The translations under genes were made by a program, and so were the position numbers. Source: Flectonema sp. DT1601 (Eukaryota > Euglenozoa > Diplonemea > Diplonemida > Diplonemidae). From it: a stretch of DNA of 64,000 nucleotides. The DNA is taken from the NCBI GenBank assembly GCA_964019425.1, contig OZ025804.1, positions 868,001 through 932,000 of the forward strand, read 5' to 3'. Under the pieces are notes generated by a model. It did no database searches. It was not told where the DNA came from and saw nothing but the letters and a program-made list of their open reading frames with translations. Numbering within the stretch: the first letter of the stretch is position 1; each line of letters starts with the position of its first letter. Positions 11,501 through 26,500 of the stretch are shown in pieces.

Positions 11501-13212
11501 GATGCGAACTTTCATTGCTGCGGCTTACACCTGTCAGAGTTTGCATTTAAAAAAAAAAAAAAAAAAAACTGACAGCTACTTACTTTATAAGAACGTTACG
11601 TAACCAGCGTGTTGTTGTTTTGTTATGCCACAACTTTGTGTTCGAATGTTTTACTGTAGTTGGGATGGCTTATTGTGTTCGTGATCGTCTTGCTCGTCAC
11701 AACCTGGCGATACATTGATCCCGTCACTCCTACAGTGGAATACATGCTTCTGTGATTATAGTCGATTGATCAGTAGCTCATTTCATTGAATGAGTTACTT
11801 GTTTGGTCAGCAACCAGCGTGATGTTTTATTTTATTGAAGCAAAAAAAAAAAAAAAAAAAAAAAAACCAAATTCTCTCTCTCTGTCCCTCTTTCATTTTA
11901 AAATCAACTGCGAGGTTCCTTTCTGTTATAAACAAAACCTTCGGAGTATACTGAAAAGAAAAAGAAAGTAAACAGCGTTTTTTTCTTTTTTTTTTTCTTT
12001 TTTGTTTGTGGTGTTCCTTCGTTGTTTCCGAATGTTTGAACTTTTTCAAAACTGTCAAGAAAAAGAAAGGGAAAAAAAAAAAAAAAAAAAAACGTTCGAT
12101 TTCTCCTCGCAGTTTGATAATTTTTGAAGTTTTTTTTTTTTCAAAAAAAAAAAATATTTAATTTATTCTACAGGTCTGGTATAGTAATGAAATATGAAAC
12201 CTTTCAACCCAACCGTCTGGTGTGGCGGATATTGATTTCTCGTTTGGAGTTGAGAAAAAATCGTTTAATAAGAAATAGAATTTAGATACCTTTAATTCAT
12301 GTTAATTGCTTAGAGGACGTCACAAAAAGGAATTGCATGGATTTGGTTTTTTTTGTGCGAATATTACCCTTTATTGACAGTGATATAAATATAATAAAAT
12401 GAGTAGGCGTCTTTTCGAGCCAGCCTCCATTCTCTCGAAGAGGTACAATGGAAGGAAGCCATCGGTAATTAGAAAGATTATTTCCGAGAATATTGGCGTA
12501 CCCGGGATGATCAGTCTTGCTGGTGGACTTCCTAATCCGGCAGTGTTTCCTATTACCGGAATAACAACACAACTAAGAGGAGGAGGTGAATTAGTTATTG
12601 AACAGAAGAAGGTGCAGGCAGCATTACAATACAGCGCCTCTACTGGACTTCCGTTTTTCGTTGAACAGCTGCGTGAGTTGCAAGAAAGATTTCACTCACC
12701 TCCCACAGAGAGATCCATTGCCGTTGGAACTGGTTCTCAATCGTTATTGGCTCAAGCTTTTGATATGGTTCTTAATGAGGGAGATCCTTTGATTATTGAA
12801 TCTCCAACATACCCTGGAGCACTAGCAGGATTACAAGCAATCCGCCCTACTTATTATGAAACAGCCTGTGACGGGAATGGTATCATTCCTGAGAAACTAT
12901 CAGAGATGCTCGACAACTGGGATGCTTCTAAGAAGAAGCCTCGAGTCTTGTACACTATTCCAACTGGACACAATCCAAGTGGATCGACCATCCCAACTAA
13001 TAGAAGAGTTGAAATTTACAAAATAGCTCAGAAACACGACCTCCTTATAATTGAAGACGATCCTTACTACTTTCTGTACTTGGGAGAGAAGGGAGCTACA
13101 GACAGAACACCACCAAAGTCATTCATGTCGATGGATGTTGACGGCAGAGTATTGAGATTCGATTCTTTCAGTAAGGTTTTATCATCTGGAATGAGAATTG
13201 GGTTTATGACTG
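10591..13212 (+). repeat. Near-identical 380-bp tract shared by the two aminotransferase genes
   Basis: Bases 10591-10970 and 12833-13212 differ at about eight positions by eye, including silent sites, while adjoining coding sequence differs at many third positions. The span given covers both copies. Confidence 0.85.
11501..12398. other. Intergenic between aminotransferase paralogues
   Basis: AT-rich, with A-runs near 11550-11567, 11842-11866 and 12071-12092 and T-runs near 11980-12005. Just before the next gene, ACCCTTTATTGACAG (to 12380) is a possible 3' splice acceptor 18 nt before its start. No other gene seen. Confidence 0.5.
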
Positions 13213-13747
13213 CTCCACCTGACTTCGTGAAGGCGATTGAATTTGATATTCAAGGAACAGCACTACACACATCAAACATGGGACAAGTTATTGCTTCTAG
13301 TCTTCTTCAGAAATGGGGTAATGACGGATGGGATCATCACGTTAACGAAGTTAAAGACTTTTACGCTCAACGCAGAGACGTCTTCATCGACTGTTGTGAG
13401 AAAGAACTCGATGGACTAGCTACCTGGACCTATCCTCAAGGAGGAATGTTTGTTTGGTTTACTTTAAAAGGAATTGATGACACTTTAGACTTAATTATGA
13501 ACAAAGCAAAGGAACAGAAAGTACTCTTTGTACCTGGAGAGTCATTCTTCACAAATGGTCAACCAAGTTCTTGCGTGAGAGCGTCCTACTCAGTGGTATG
13601 CTCATATAATCTTTTTATTCAATCTTTGAGAGGGTTACCATATTATTATTATATCATTATCAATAACAACACAAACAGGCATCAGATGACGAGATGTCAA
13701 CTGCGATGTCCCGACTTGCCACTCTAATTAAAAGTCAGCAAGCATAA
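12399..13747 (+). CDS. Kynurenine/alpha-aminoadipate-type aminotransferase, copy 2
   Basis: Paralogue of the preceding gene, 421 residues. Exon 1 is 12399-13595; the 83-nt intron (GTATGC...AAACAG) sits at the same codon as in copy 1; exon 2 is 13679-13747. It has SLAGGLPNPAVFP, the PLP lysine Lys259, TGHNPSG, EDDPYYF and the C-terminal Arg, so it should be catalytically competent. It is as diverged as an old duplicate at its ends, yet bases 12833-13212 are almost identical to 10591-10970 of copy 1 (see findings). Amino-acid differences concentrate in the N-terminal substrate-gating region and in the last third, so the two enzymes may differ in substrate range (inference). Confidence 0.9.
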
Positions 13748-14569
13748 TTTTTTGTGGCATTCGTGCATGAGAGACACACTCAGACCCTTTTGATATAAAA
13801 GTGGCATCGACGCCTGTGAACAAAACGTTAAACGTGAAAAAGTTTTTCCTTCTTTTTCTTTTTCTTTTTTTTTTTTTTGAAAAAAAACTTTTCGATCGTG
13901 CGTCTCTCCTGGAGAAGTGATTCTAAATTCACTCTTTTTTTTAATTTTTTTTTTTTTTTTAATACTGGAAGATTGTAGTCAGCAAAAACAGAGGTTCGTA
14001 CAAACTCTCGTATGGAGAACACGCCACGACAGGGATAGCCTCAGTTGGTATCAATGTCTGCCCTAATCCCTATTTACATCACACGTTGTGTTTAGGAAGG
14101 TGTTTTTTGTGGGTAATGTTTTTGCTGCCTCACTCTATTCATTTTAAAAAAATAAAAAAAATAAAAAACGAAAGAGGGGAAAAATAATATGGAACATGAA
14201 TTATTTACATTTTAACATTAATAATAATCTCACTGTTTCCTCTGTTAGTCTAGTCTTTGGTAACTTAATTAATCACAAACTGTAATTTAAGATTGAAGGA
14301 GTAGCATGTGTTACCAATATTAAAAATTTCGAATTTAAAGTGGGGAAAAAAAAAAAACTCCGAGCGGAAATGAATACTGTTTTATATATTCCTCGGATTG
14401 TCTTTTTTTTTCTTCTAAAAAAGATGTCGCACGACCGATTAAAGGAAACAGTCGCATCTCCTTTTTAATACCCAACAGTTAAGCTGTTTTTATCCTTATT
14501 TCACTTCTCCTCCTCCCCCTCGCTCGACTGACTTCTATGCAATTTAATTTCGTTTTTTTTTTTCTAAAG
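13748..14569. other. Intergenic, homopolymer-rich
   Basis: T-runs near 13866-13880 and 13937-13961, A-runs near 14344-14356, otherwise AT-rich. It ends in a T-rich run and CTAAAG directly abutting the start codon of the next gene. No gene seen. Confidence 0.5.
14550..14569 (+). promoter_or_regulatory. T-tract plus AG directly before the VPS13-like start
   Basis: A run of T with a C, then TAAAG, ends immediately before the ATG at 14570. This is a candidate 3' splice acceptor (UTR intron or trans-splicing), leaving no untranslated base after the AG. Confidence 0.35.
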
Positions 14570-17500
14570 ATGGACCTTACAAAATGGATACTACAGAAAT
14601 TTGCTGGACTTGATAAGTACGTTGATTTGGGAAGTGTTGTTGTGAAGTCAGGTCTGACTAGTTTAGTTCAAAAGGGAGAAATAGAATTTAACGATGTTGG
14701 TCTTCAAGCTGAAAAACTAACTGAGCTACTAGGAAATGGGATCTCGATTGAGAAGGGATTAATAAAAACGATCGGAATTCAACTTCCTTGGAATATAACT
14801 GCTCCTTTTAAAAGCATCAGGGGTGTGGTAAATGAATCGTGGAAGCTTCGTTTAAGCGGAGTATCTTTAACTATTAAAAGAAAACCATGTGAAAAATATA
14901 ACGCGACACCGTCAAATCAACATTCAGGGTTACTACATGATTTCATTTCATCAAAAGATTTCGATTTATTACAAACATTTGTTAACAGTGGTCCTCAAAT
15001 AAATACATTAGACTACACTGGATTCTTCGTTGATAGCACTGACAAAACTAATACAAAAACAAGTCAATGCGGTAGTTGTAGCTGTGTAATGTCAAACAAT
15101 GCAGTTATTGATTATAAATCAACTGACATAAGAATAACACCAATCTATAAAGATGAATTGGGTTTAGAATATTGTTCGAATTGCTATATAACTTTGAGAA
15201 GTCGACAACGGACTGCATCAGCCCTAAGACAATACGAATCCATGCTGCAAGAAGAAACATATTTAGATGTGGTTGTATCGGTGCCATTCAGTATTAGTAA
15301 TAGTTATTTTAAAAAAGATTTTTTTGAAAATAATCTAATCAAATCGATTCAGTGTAATTCAAAACCGATTCCTGGACTTCATCTTGATGATCAATTTTTA
15401 TTAATTGTTTCAGAAATTAATATCGATAAAGGTCTACAACTTCTGCGATCTAGCGGCAACGATATACACGAGTACCAATGTGTAGGTTATTGTTCGACTT
15501 TTCAGTGTTTTCCAGATGGAAACGACGCTTTCATTCTAAAACTTGTAATAAACGACTCAAAGGAAATGCAATTTACTGTCAACGAGTATCAGTTATCCAC
15601 ATTCCGTAGTCTAATTATTATGATTGGCGGGTCACATGCCGGTATTCCTACAGAGATGTCTGTGATTTCTGTACATTCTAAAATGATAGTTGGAACGTCT
15701 ATCAATGTAGTCATCGCTTCGCAATCCACGACATCAAGATCAACTGTTTTACAAAACCTTTCTTCGGTGAGTAGTGTTTTTAACACTGCTGTTGCTTGTC
15801 GAATCTCATCGCGTTCAGCAAAAGATAGAGCTCTTGATTCTCTTTTATTGAAAATCAACGGGATAAATGAATGGGAACAGAAAATTCAAAAACTTCACGA
15901 AAACGACTACTACTTGGCAAAGGGAGAATCAAGTGTCTGGAGGTTTCTATCAACGTTGCGGAAGTGTATTCACATAACAATAAATGACATTCACGTTAAG
16001 GTTATCGTTGATGACGTAAGCAAACCACTACAAGTAATTGAGTACGGGATTAAGGCTAAAAACATAACTTTAGACGACGGCAGTCATCAAAATGAACAAA
16101 CAACCATTCGAACCCTTTCTGTTGATACTCTGTCAGCATATTGTGGATCGGAAAATAATTCTATTCTCACGCCGACATCGGGAGAGGTCATATATCAAAA
16201 AATTGGGATTAAGAAATCGATAAATTTCACGTTAAATTCAAACCCTACAATCACTTTGAATAAAGAGAATATAGAATTACTGAAGCCATTGCTGTCATCG
16301 ATGTACGTAAAAACAACACCTCGAAATTATAAAGATCTTTGGAGACGTTCAATAAGTACGATCACGACATCAATTAATAAATTAAAATCAAAAAAGGGTA
16401 TTTCACTTCTGGAAGCTGATTACCAGTCTCTGAGAAATCACTTACACGGAATTGATCATTCGAATATAAAAATAAAACCCCAAAACATAAATATGTACTA
16501 TGAAATGCTTCAGACATATATTCCGATTGACTTGTTGTCAAAATGGAGTTCAAAGCAATGCTCTGCTTGTGGGCCTATAAACTTTAATCGAGTTTTTTAT
16601 GAAAACGGTCAATCGGAAGGCTTACAACAAAAACAACAAAAAGGTTTGTGTGTGTTTTTTGCTTGTTTTTGTTTTGCGCCGACGAAGTTGGAGAAGAAAC
16701 TATTCAGATTGAAAGCCGTTTATTTCTTGTGGTCGTAATTTATTTTCCCCTGTGTGACAGGATTCTGTCTGCGTTCAACTTGGTTCGGGAGAGTCTGAAT
16801 TACGGCTGCGATCAACACAATATAAGGCTTATCTGAATAATTTTCCCCCTTCTTTTTTTTGTATTAAAGACTTGAAACAAAAAAATAAAATCGAAAATAA
16901 CTAACCAACCAACAGGATACTATGGAGCTTTAACATCAGCCTTCTCAAACATGATGATGAGCGGAGTAAAAACTTTACTTCTGGAGAAGCCTCTTTCAAA
17001 CTTAGGTGTACTTCCTGCAGAAGACACAACCAACAATCCGATTGTGACAAACTCATTGAAGTCAACAACAAATATAATAATTAATATCCCAAGAGGAGTC
17101 TCTGTGGAAGGATTTGGCTTAAAAACTCGCGTATCAAAGGTTCATATTAATAGTACCTTAGAAGATGGAAGATACTGTATTGAGGAGGGGAGAGTGGGTG
17201 GTATTTCATCCAAAGTAATTAACAGTAATGAGATGGTTGTCGAGGGATTGGAATCTAAGAGTGAGGCTCCAATGATATCGTTGAAGAATTGTGTTGTAGA
17301 TACCACTGAGAAGGTGATTGAAATCAAATCGTTGTTATCACAAAAACTATCAATCAGAATGAAATCAGAAACCATTGCAGTGGTGTCACGTGATGTTCGT
17401 TCTCTGCTTCAGTTGTTTAGTTCTACAACTGTTTCGAATCTTATTAATGAAAATAACTTTCACAGAGTAGTTCCTCAACACTTTGCAATGATTCTATTAA

Positions 17501-20500
17501 AAAGATTTACTCCCACAGTCCCATATTCCCTTGGCTCTAGCCGTAGTGCAGTAACACTAAGTACAATTTCTGTTACTCTCAACAAACTAACGTTAATTAT
17601 TGGTAGTTCTGCTTTACATGTAACGCAGTCTGTGAAGAGGTTAAGTATTAAGTCTTTGTGTTTAAAAAGAAATATAAAATCAATAATAAAAGACGTTGAC
17701 ATTGACGTCTCAAACAGGAATAAGAATATCAACGTGGACGTGTCTCCAGTTGTGATAAATTTATCTCAGCAGAGTTCGGGATGTTCGTTGAGGTGTTTAA
17801 TAGAAGAAGAAGTTGTTCCGTTGTTGAACAGTCTTTCACTTACTGTGTTAACTGATACTCGAGCTACAGCTTTGTGTACACCAGCAACTTACTTAGGAGA
17901 AAGAGCTATTGCTGAACTGTTACTCTCTCCGTTAGAATTAATTATCATACCGACAGGAAAGCATCGTATTGGTGCTGTCACTCAAAGGAAACAACCCACG
18001 TCATTCAGACTCACAAGAAAGACTCATTTACACACAAAAGCAGGACTTGGAGACAAACAGTGTCTCATATTGGATAAAAAATATTCTATCACATTAAGAG
18101 ATCGATCTGACAAGGATGAATTGATAAAAAGAATTTTAGAAAACCATCACGACTCTAATTCTGTTGAACTGCCTGTCGTTGAACGGAAATCCTCAAATCC
18201 GTATGGTCTTCGAATTAATATAAAACAAACAGTTATAATTGTGAACTCTTTTATGTTAAAAACTGACGCTGTGCTATTTGAACCGATCGATGGAAAGTTA
18301 AACATCACCCTGCCAAACTTTATGGGGAAGATTGTTGACAGTAGTAGTTGTCTGGTTATTGGTTCAGAAGGAAGTTCAAGTGAACAGCATCTAAATATTG
18401 AATTCGGATTCAACCCTTGCCCGACACTCTCAATATCATCACCTAGACTGTTAACATTGTGTGACCCATCTTGTGTTGATGTGGCTCTTAGTCAGATTGA
18501 GGAGTTAGTTTCGTGTGTTCAGTTATTTAAATCAATTGTTCCTCCTCCTGTTGATCTCAGTGACGAAATCTTTAGATTCTCTTTACAAGTTCGACCTCCT
18601 CAACAGCTTCCAGTTCTGACACTTCGGGTGATCAATAATTCAAATGAACAACAACTACAATCTCGTTCTGTAGTATCACAGCATCCTTTGGCAACAATAA
18701 CTGTCGGTTTGCTTGAGATATCTGAGCTCGTCGTCAGCGCTTTTGGAGTTGGGACTATTGCTGGGTTGTTGGCAGATGTTAAAATAACAGACCAAAACAG
18801 TGGAACTGCAATGCAATGGGGAGGGACATCTCTCAACTTGCAATCAAAGTACCAATCAAACAGAACTATCTCCACTAACTGCGATGTTGAAATCGCAGAA
18901 GCGATAATTGACTTAACTCTGCTTCGAATTATTTCATCTTTTTGGTGTCAATTTCAGCAAAGTACACCAGCGAGAACGACACCACAAACACCACAGAAAA
19001 CAGTAATCCCACGAACAACAAAACTACATATGGTGAGTCAACCATTTACTTTATTACTTCCATCTGTGAGGCGTTCTGTTGAATTACTTTTGTGGTCTTC
19101 ATTGGAATTGACTGTGACGGATTCTGAGATGCGAATAACATCATCAAACTGGTTTGGTGACGGATCGATGTTAGAAATTTCTAAAAAAAATGAACCAAAT
19201 CAGACAAATACTTCGATAACAATAACACCACCGTCTGTTGTTGAATTTAATATAAATATATTACTCGATTCTTATCAACAGGTGATGATCGATATAAACT
19301 CTTTGAGTGCAGAGTCTAAGAAACAACCTCAAATAAACACAACCAGTAACACAATATCAGTTGTGTGGAATGGTAGTGTTGTTTCATTTATGGAAGAAGA
19401 TCCATACGGAGATGATGTTTGTGATAAGAAATTAATAAGTATTCACGTAGGAAGTGGTACGGCTAGCTATGAAGGATGTCAAAACTCATATACCTTTAGA
19501 ATTTCAAGTTTAAGTTACTTACATGTCGATGTGGAGGCTCATCGATTACTTTCGTACTCTCCTTCTCATTATATTCAAGAACAGCCGTTGCTTAGCTTTT
19601 CCTTGGAAGATCGTAGCATATCAGTTCTGTTTGACTCTAACTACACTGACGTTACAGTTACTCCACACAGTTTTGAATCTTTGTTATTGTTGTTTAATAA
19701 GTTTAGTTCCCTGAAATCGAACCAACCAACAACGACAACAACAACAACAACAACAATCACCACTACTGATGACACTTCTAACAGTTTGTATGGATTCGAT
19801 GTTTTGTTAAGTAGACTTCCGGTTGTTGTTATAAAATCAAACACTGAAACATTAGAAATTTCAATCGAAGAGATCCGGGTTCGAACCGAAGCATTTCATA
19901 CAACAAGTGAAAGAGTATTACACGAAGCTATTGTTAAAGATATTTGTGTAGTCTTAAATTCGATTCCTTTGATACATTCGGATAATGATCAGAGAGCGAT
20001 CAGTGCCTCTGCTGACATTTCAGAAAGAATTGTAAGCGACACAATAACAAAGTGTTCTTGTGGTAGTGATACCTTCATAGTAACCTCATCACAGGGTAAA
20101 CTGGTTACTGGCATTGCGAGGTCAGCCAGGGTTGTTCTTTGCCCTGTAGTAGTAAACTTAACAACAGCTGTCATTGTATCAGTTATAAGGCTTTCTGATC
20201 GATATTTAGAAGCTGTTGACGTAGCTTTAGATCAAACAGAACTCTCAAGTAAACCTGAACTAGAAGTGACCACTACTAAGTGTTGTTCAGTTTGTGAAAT
20301 ATCATTTCAAGATAATCCTGGTTTCCTTATTGATGTAACAATCTCAGCTATTATAATATCATTTGAGGATGAAGGTTCACATGATGCTGATGAACTGCCA
20401 GATGATAATGTGAAACCTAACGGGATAGCATTACAACTATTAGGTTTTACCTTTAACTCTGTTGGTAGTACTCCCTACGCGATTATCAGTAAGCCTTCGA

Positions 20501-23500
20501 ATCTAATGCAGATTCAATTTAGATCGTTGGGTGTTGTTGATTGTTCGAGGATTGGAACTGATGTTCCGAATGTGATTTCTATGTTCTCATCGGGAGATGA
20601 GATCGTTCGATATCCGAAATTAGAGTCTCAGGGTGGTCAGAAAGAGTTGAAAAGTTGTTTTAGAATGACTCATAAAATATGCACTGATCACAGTGTCGTT
20701 CTCAACTGTGACATTAGTAACATCTGTCTTGACGTTATTGTTATTGGATGTGATACGATTACTGTTTTAGATTTACTCTCGAAGAGTCTTATTGAGATTC
20801 AAACAGCAATCAATTCTACTTCATATCAACAACCTCCAACAAAACCGAACAACAAATCCAATTCAATGGACATCACACTGAGTTTAATGAAGTTTGAAAT
20901 AGCATTTCTTCATAACAACTTCCCTCTGGGGGTTTGTTGTGTTAAAGACACGGTTATCACTCTCAATGACTATTCTATTTTGGATGTTAGAATTGTAAAA
21001 ACACATTTATCGGTAAACTATTCTGGAGAAACAGTTCCGTTATTTGAATCAACGGGTGAGTTGTTTGCGTCTCTTCGATTTGACCTGTTACAAAATAATT
21101 TCAACGCAATTATTAATAATATTCAAATATTAATATCTCGTGAAGCCATCTACACTCTCCTAACATATTTGGTAAACTTTCAAATGATAATAAAAAGAAG
21201 TCTTAGTCTGATCTCACCACCAACTAAACAAAATGATAAAACAACAACCACTAACACTACTAAAGGCAGTGTAGAATTTAAATCTATTTTATTTGATATT
21301 CCAACAAGCTGTTCGTTATCAACAGGAGGAGCACACATCGAGACATCGGGTGGTTTAATTATCAACAACTCAATTATCACAATCACAAGCAGTATAACAG
21401 GTTGTATTGGAGCAGATCCTTGTCCTCTGGTGACGATGAGTAATAAAGTTATTGTTGAATTCGAACCTCATATTTCTGTTATAATCTCATCTGATGAATT
21501 GGTGTTGTTTTGGTGTCCAATCAGATGGAAGATGTTGGGATCGATTTGGAGAAAGAATCTGGACGGGCTTTGGATAGCTGACAGCAACAACAGAAATGTA
21601 ATTTCAAAACAAAAGTCGTCTCACTTTGATGATGGTGATGATGATGATGGTAGTGATGGTCTCGGTGATAACATGGAAATAGCAACATTCACAGAAAACA
21701 CATCCATTCATCATCAGCGATCAGATAAAACAAAAGTTCTACTTCGATGTGAAATCAGTCGAATCGACGTCGACATTTGCGATTCATCACTTCTGATGTC
21801 CGTATCAGAACTTACTTCTGTTCTTACCTTGAAAGACTCGTTGAATGTTTCAGGTACTGTAGTGATTGACACATCAGAAATAATAGTTTTAGATAAATTA
21901 AAATCATGTTGCTTACTACGTTGGTCAAGCGATGATGAACTTGTGAAGTTGTCCTTTACTGATGAGGTAATTCGAGGATTATTATCAGCTGGTGATGTGA
22001 GGGTAGACATTCCTGAAGGATACTCATTACCCAAAACCATAACTGAACCAATCAACTCTTCAGTAGGTGTTGGTCACTTACAGGCATCAACAGGACTAGA
22101 AGCTTTTCTTTGCGATCCAACTTCTGATGAAAACCTACTAATTAGATCAAGCCTTGTCTTGTTTGACGGTTGTACAATCTCTACTGACACTGTTCTTGGA
22201 AATTTTAATTATATAACAACCTCTACTTATACAGTCGGGATGATTGTGGAATACGAAACTCAAACAGGCTGGTCTACCGGAACCATTGAAAGTATTTTTA
22301 CAAAACCAGAACACGGATATAATAGACTCGTTTACTACATAAAAGACCACAAATCTAAAGAATTACAACGAAACATCGATTCATCAAGCATTCGAAACAT
22401 CGATTCCAACAGAGACAACGATACTGACATTATCACAGTTGACTTCAGAGGATTTAAATTATATTTACCACATCCGTCATCACATAGTAGTCCAGTAATT
22501 AATATTCCTGAAGGGGTGGTTTTAATTATTCAAAATGCTTCTGTAATAGAACCTTTGAGAGGGTATCTTAAGAATAAAAAATGCGTCGGTGATTCTAAAA
22601 TAACACTTCACGCTTCTTCAACAGTATCAGTTGGATACGTTGATGCTATCGTAGTGGATAACAGTGTTGCGAGTGATGTAATTTTTCCTCCTCATGCGAA
22701 GGTTGAGTCGATTATGAGGGAGAATGACAGTTCTAAGGCAAGCTATGCGGCGACAATAAAAGCAAACAGTCCTTCAACTGTTGAAAAAAAACCATTGCAA
22801 CTCGACATCGACATCAACGGCAACATCTCAGTAACCACTGCTAACTTATACACTATTAAGACAGCTGTTGCTGCGAGTTTGCAACATCCCGAAGCATTTC
22901 AGGTAACTGGAAGTCTCTCTGTGACTAAACGAAGTGTAGGAGAATCATCTATGTATCTGTCAGGTTATAACAGCAACCTTATTGAGATTAATAAATTAAC
23001 AATAAGTGGAAGACAGCAATATTCACAATGCTGTTGTACAATAGACGATATTGATGTTCTACTTTGTAACCAAGACTTGCAGTGGTTGGGATTGGTGGAT
23101 GTTTCAAGTTATGAAACAATATCAACGACGGAAATACGAATTTCAAAAATTCATTTTGGATTTGAACTAATAAACCAAATTGATTCTATCGTGGGAGGGA
23201 CTTTATTAAAATCAACTTCTGTAGTGTTGGAGGGAATCAACTGCTGCAACGTCTCAACTTTATTTGTCGTTTTAATGAGAACTGCAGGGATGTTCCCGAT
23301 ACCAACACCGGTACTACCCGACTCCTTCACTGTCGATGATATTACAATAGAAGTTGATTGGAGAAATCTACTTGATAGTGATATCGCACCCGCTGCACCT
23401 GCCGTTAGTATTCAACTCTCTGGTATTCACTTATCAGTCACAGAGAATAATGGATGGTGTTCTGTTGCTTGTCGTAAATATGTTGGTCAGACTTTGAGTC

Positions 23501-26500
23501 AAAAACGTGTTAAAAATAGAACGAGTTTACAACAGGTTTTGAGAAATTCAAGACTTTGGAAGAGAAATGGAAAGTGTGAGAATGTGACAACGAAAATGAT
23601 GAATCTCCTTCCTTTATTGTTGTCTAGTAGATGTTCACTCAAAGTGAATGATATTCACTTTGATATTTGTAGAACTATTCAGTTATCACTTATGAAAGCA
23701 ACAATATCACCGCAATGCTCGTCTAAAGTCTCAGAAGCTGTCGACATTTCAGTCGAGAGCCTGACCGCTGCTGTCGGATCTCACTCATCACGACGACAGT
23801 CATATGTAGACATTGAAAACATTACGGCTACGTTGCTCATTACTAATCATAATATCAAACTAACACCATTCAATAAGTCAAATAATGGTTCTAAAAAAGC
23901 TTTTCTTGAGGGAGAGTTTCAATTCATATCAACAAAGCTTCACCACATTACTGACTTACACCAACTCCAATCACTACTAACAACGTTGCAGACTTTACAA
24001 CAAACTTCTCAATTGGCACATCTCAAAGACATTGCTGTCGTTAATTCCAGAAAGATGATGAGCAGTGAAGGAAACGTATTTGTGAAGGCTAAATGGCTCT
24101 ATGCACTGTACTGTATATCTCATGTTAGAAAAAACAACAGCAGGGGTGATACATTTAAAAAAGGAAAAGCACTACTCGCGTCTGAATACACTGTGTTGGT
24201 TGAACGAATTACGAGATCTGAAACTTCAAAAAGCAGAACAAATCTCAAAACATACCAACGACTACTTGAAAAATACATTCCAACAGAAATAATAATAAAA
24301 GCCAGGATAGCAACTTATAAATTATTCAATATCACTAGTAAGCCAAATAGTAATGAATCAGTACTTTATGAAAGGTTTATAAAACTGTTAATACCAACAG
24401 AAGGAGAAACTGTTAAACAAATGAAACTAAGACCTGGTTGGACTGAAAACAGTGATGTTAATCTGAAGATTAATAATATCGAAATCGTTTCAATGCAACA
24501 TTCGATCAGAAGTCGAATTGAGGGAGCAGTGATATTACGAAGTGAGGGGATCATCTCATTATCACAACCAGCTATCACTGTTAATATTGGTGAAGACGAT
24601 GAGAGACTGTTGACGTATTCTCCTGGTCAAAGAGCTGAAGGGGGTCTGTATCAGATCCCGCAGAATAAAAATGCTCGTCTGGTTACAATGTCTCCATCGA
24701 GTCTTCTATTTCCAAACAGAAGTACCCCACAACGAGATCTACGAAGTACTTCATTATTCTCAATAGTAGAAGGAGGTCTATGGACTGGTGATATTAATAT
24801 TGTCTTAAATACGATTAGAGTCAATGCTTCACAAAAAGCTTTAAGAGCATTGCAATCACTCACTAGACCTGTTCAAGAAACAATAATAACGACACCATTA
24901 GCAAGTGATGACAGCGACGATAGTGGTTCTATTGTTTCTGGTTCGAGTTATAAACCTTCACCTACAAACTTAACAAGAACACATCACATTGCGGGGAAGT
25001 CATTTATTCTTAAGAGACGAAGAGTAACAAAACCATCAGATTTCAGTCATCGTCATTCCCTTGTTGGAAGACCAGTAAAACCAAACTTTTTATCTGCGAG
25101 AAGAAGTTCAGAAAGTCCTTCAAAACGACGAATTCCAAACCAAACATTCAACGCTGAGAAGTCAGCTGCTTATTGTACGCTTCTTGATCAGTGCGAGAGT
25201 CAAGAAATAGTATCTGACTGCACTGCTTCATCATCAGAACCCCTAGTGATAAGTTGCCACACAGATGATGCCGTCAGTGGGATGTTTGTATTTGAAGGAA
25301 ACTCACATTTAATTGTAATCGAAGTTGACTCAAAGGATCCTCGCAATCCAATTGTTTTTAACGACAGCAGTGGGACAACAGTATGTCCTATCGTGTTGTT
25401 TAAGAATTGTACTTTTGTAGTTCCGAACACGACTTCCTTTTCATTCGATGATATATTTGACATCCCCAACGGAGGGACTGTCAGATATCAGAATTGTGAA
25501 CTTCTGTGTGGAGTTAACTTAGCAGGCGATCCCAGTAATACTCATCCCGATACTCAACCATTATACGGAAGGAGGTTAATTAAAGTCACGTTAAAAGGAG
25601 CGAGTTCCACTGCTACTGAAGGAGTTCTAATGGAGTTACGTGATTACCACACTCGTAGTCAGAATAATATTGTTTTGTTACAAATGTTAACTCAACACTA
25701 TGACTCTAATGAAGTGTTATTATTACCTGAAGATGACAGTGATGTCGGTAGATTTAATATTTCTGTCATCAGTTGCAGTACTGGTGAGGTAGTTCCGTTG
25801 TCTTTTTATGATGTCGTTGATGGAGGTCGTTACGAAGCGATCGTGACTCGAAAATTCGTTATCACTTCAGCTATTTTAAAAACTATTACAATCTCTCTCA
25901 GCTCATTTAGTTTTGAACCTGTTAAGTTCGTTAGGGATGCTCCTTTTATTAGGTATACTCACCTTAGCTCTTTACAAGATAAGGTTTCTGATACTCCGAG
26001 TGCGATAACGGTTCAGGTATGATTTGTTGTTTTTTTTTATTAACCCATTAAGGACGGGGGGTCCACTACAGTGGTTATTTTGAAATTTTATTTTCGCTAA
26101 GGGGAAAACCCGGCTAACGCTACCCAGGGGGGGTGTAATCGAGGCCGTTTCGCGACGAATCTTGGGTGGGATGGCGTGGTTCGCTGTGTTTTTATTCATG
26201 AAATTCAAAACTAATAATCGAAATTTTACCACCTAACAAGAAGTTTCGTGTGCCTGTTGAAATTAATACAAGTTCGGCGTCCAATGAAGGTCTGATGATG
26301 ATGGATTCTGTATCGGAGTCGTCATCTGACAGCAACACAGCAAAGGTATCAAAGTGGGGGGGCAAAACCAAGAGAATCCCCAGGAAAAAACGGAAAGGAC
26401 CTACCCAGAGTGTGAGCGACTTTAATGAAATGAGCGAATTGAAGGCATCCAACTCATTTTCACTGATCATGTGCTTAAAATGATATTTCGACACACTCTT

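Noticed and set aside
14537-14569. Upstream methionine of the VPS13-like protein
   Set aside because: It adds only residues encoded by a T-run; the chorein-like helix begins at the methionine at 14570.
16644-16915. An extra small exon inside the first VPS13-like intron
   Set aside because: The only ACAG acceptor inside (near 16759) gives an exon whose phase does not fit the next exon; a single 272-nt intron does fit.
19877-19887. GGGTTCGAACC, a perfect tRNA T-loop/B-box word
   Set aside because: It lies inside the VPS13-like reading frame, and no A box, acceptor stem or cloverleaf could be formed around it.
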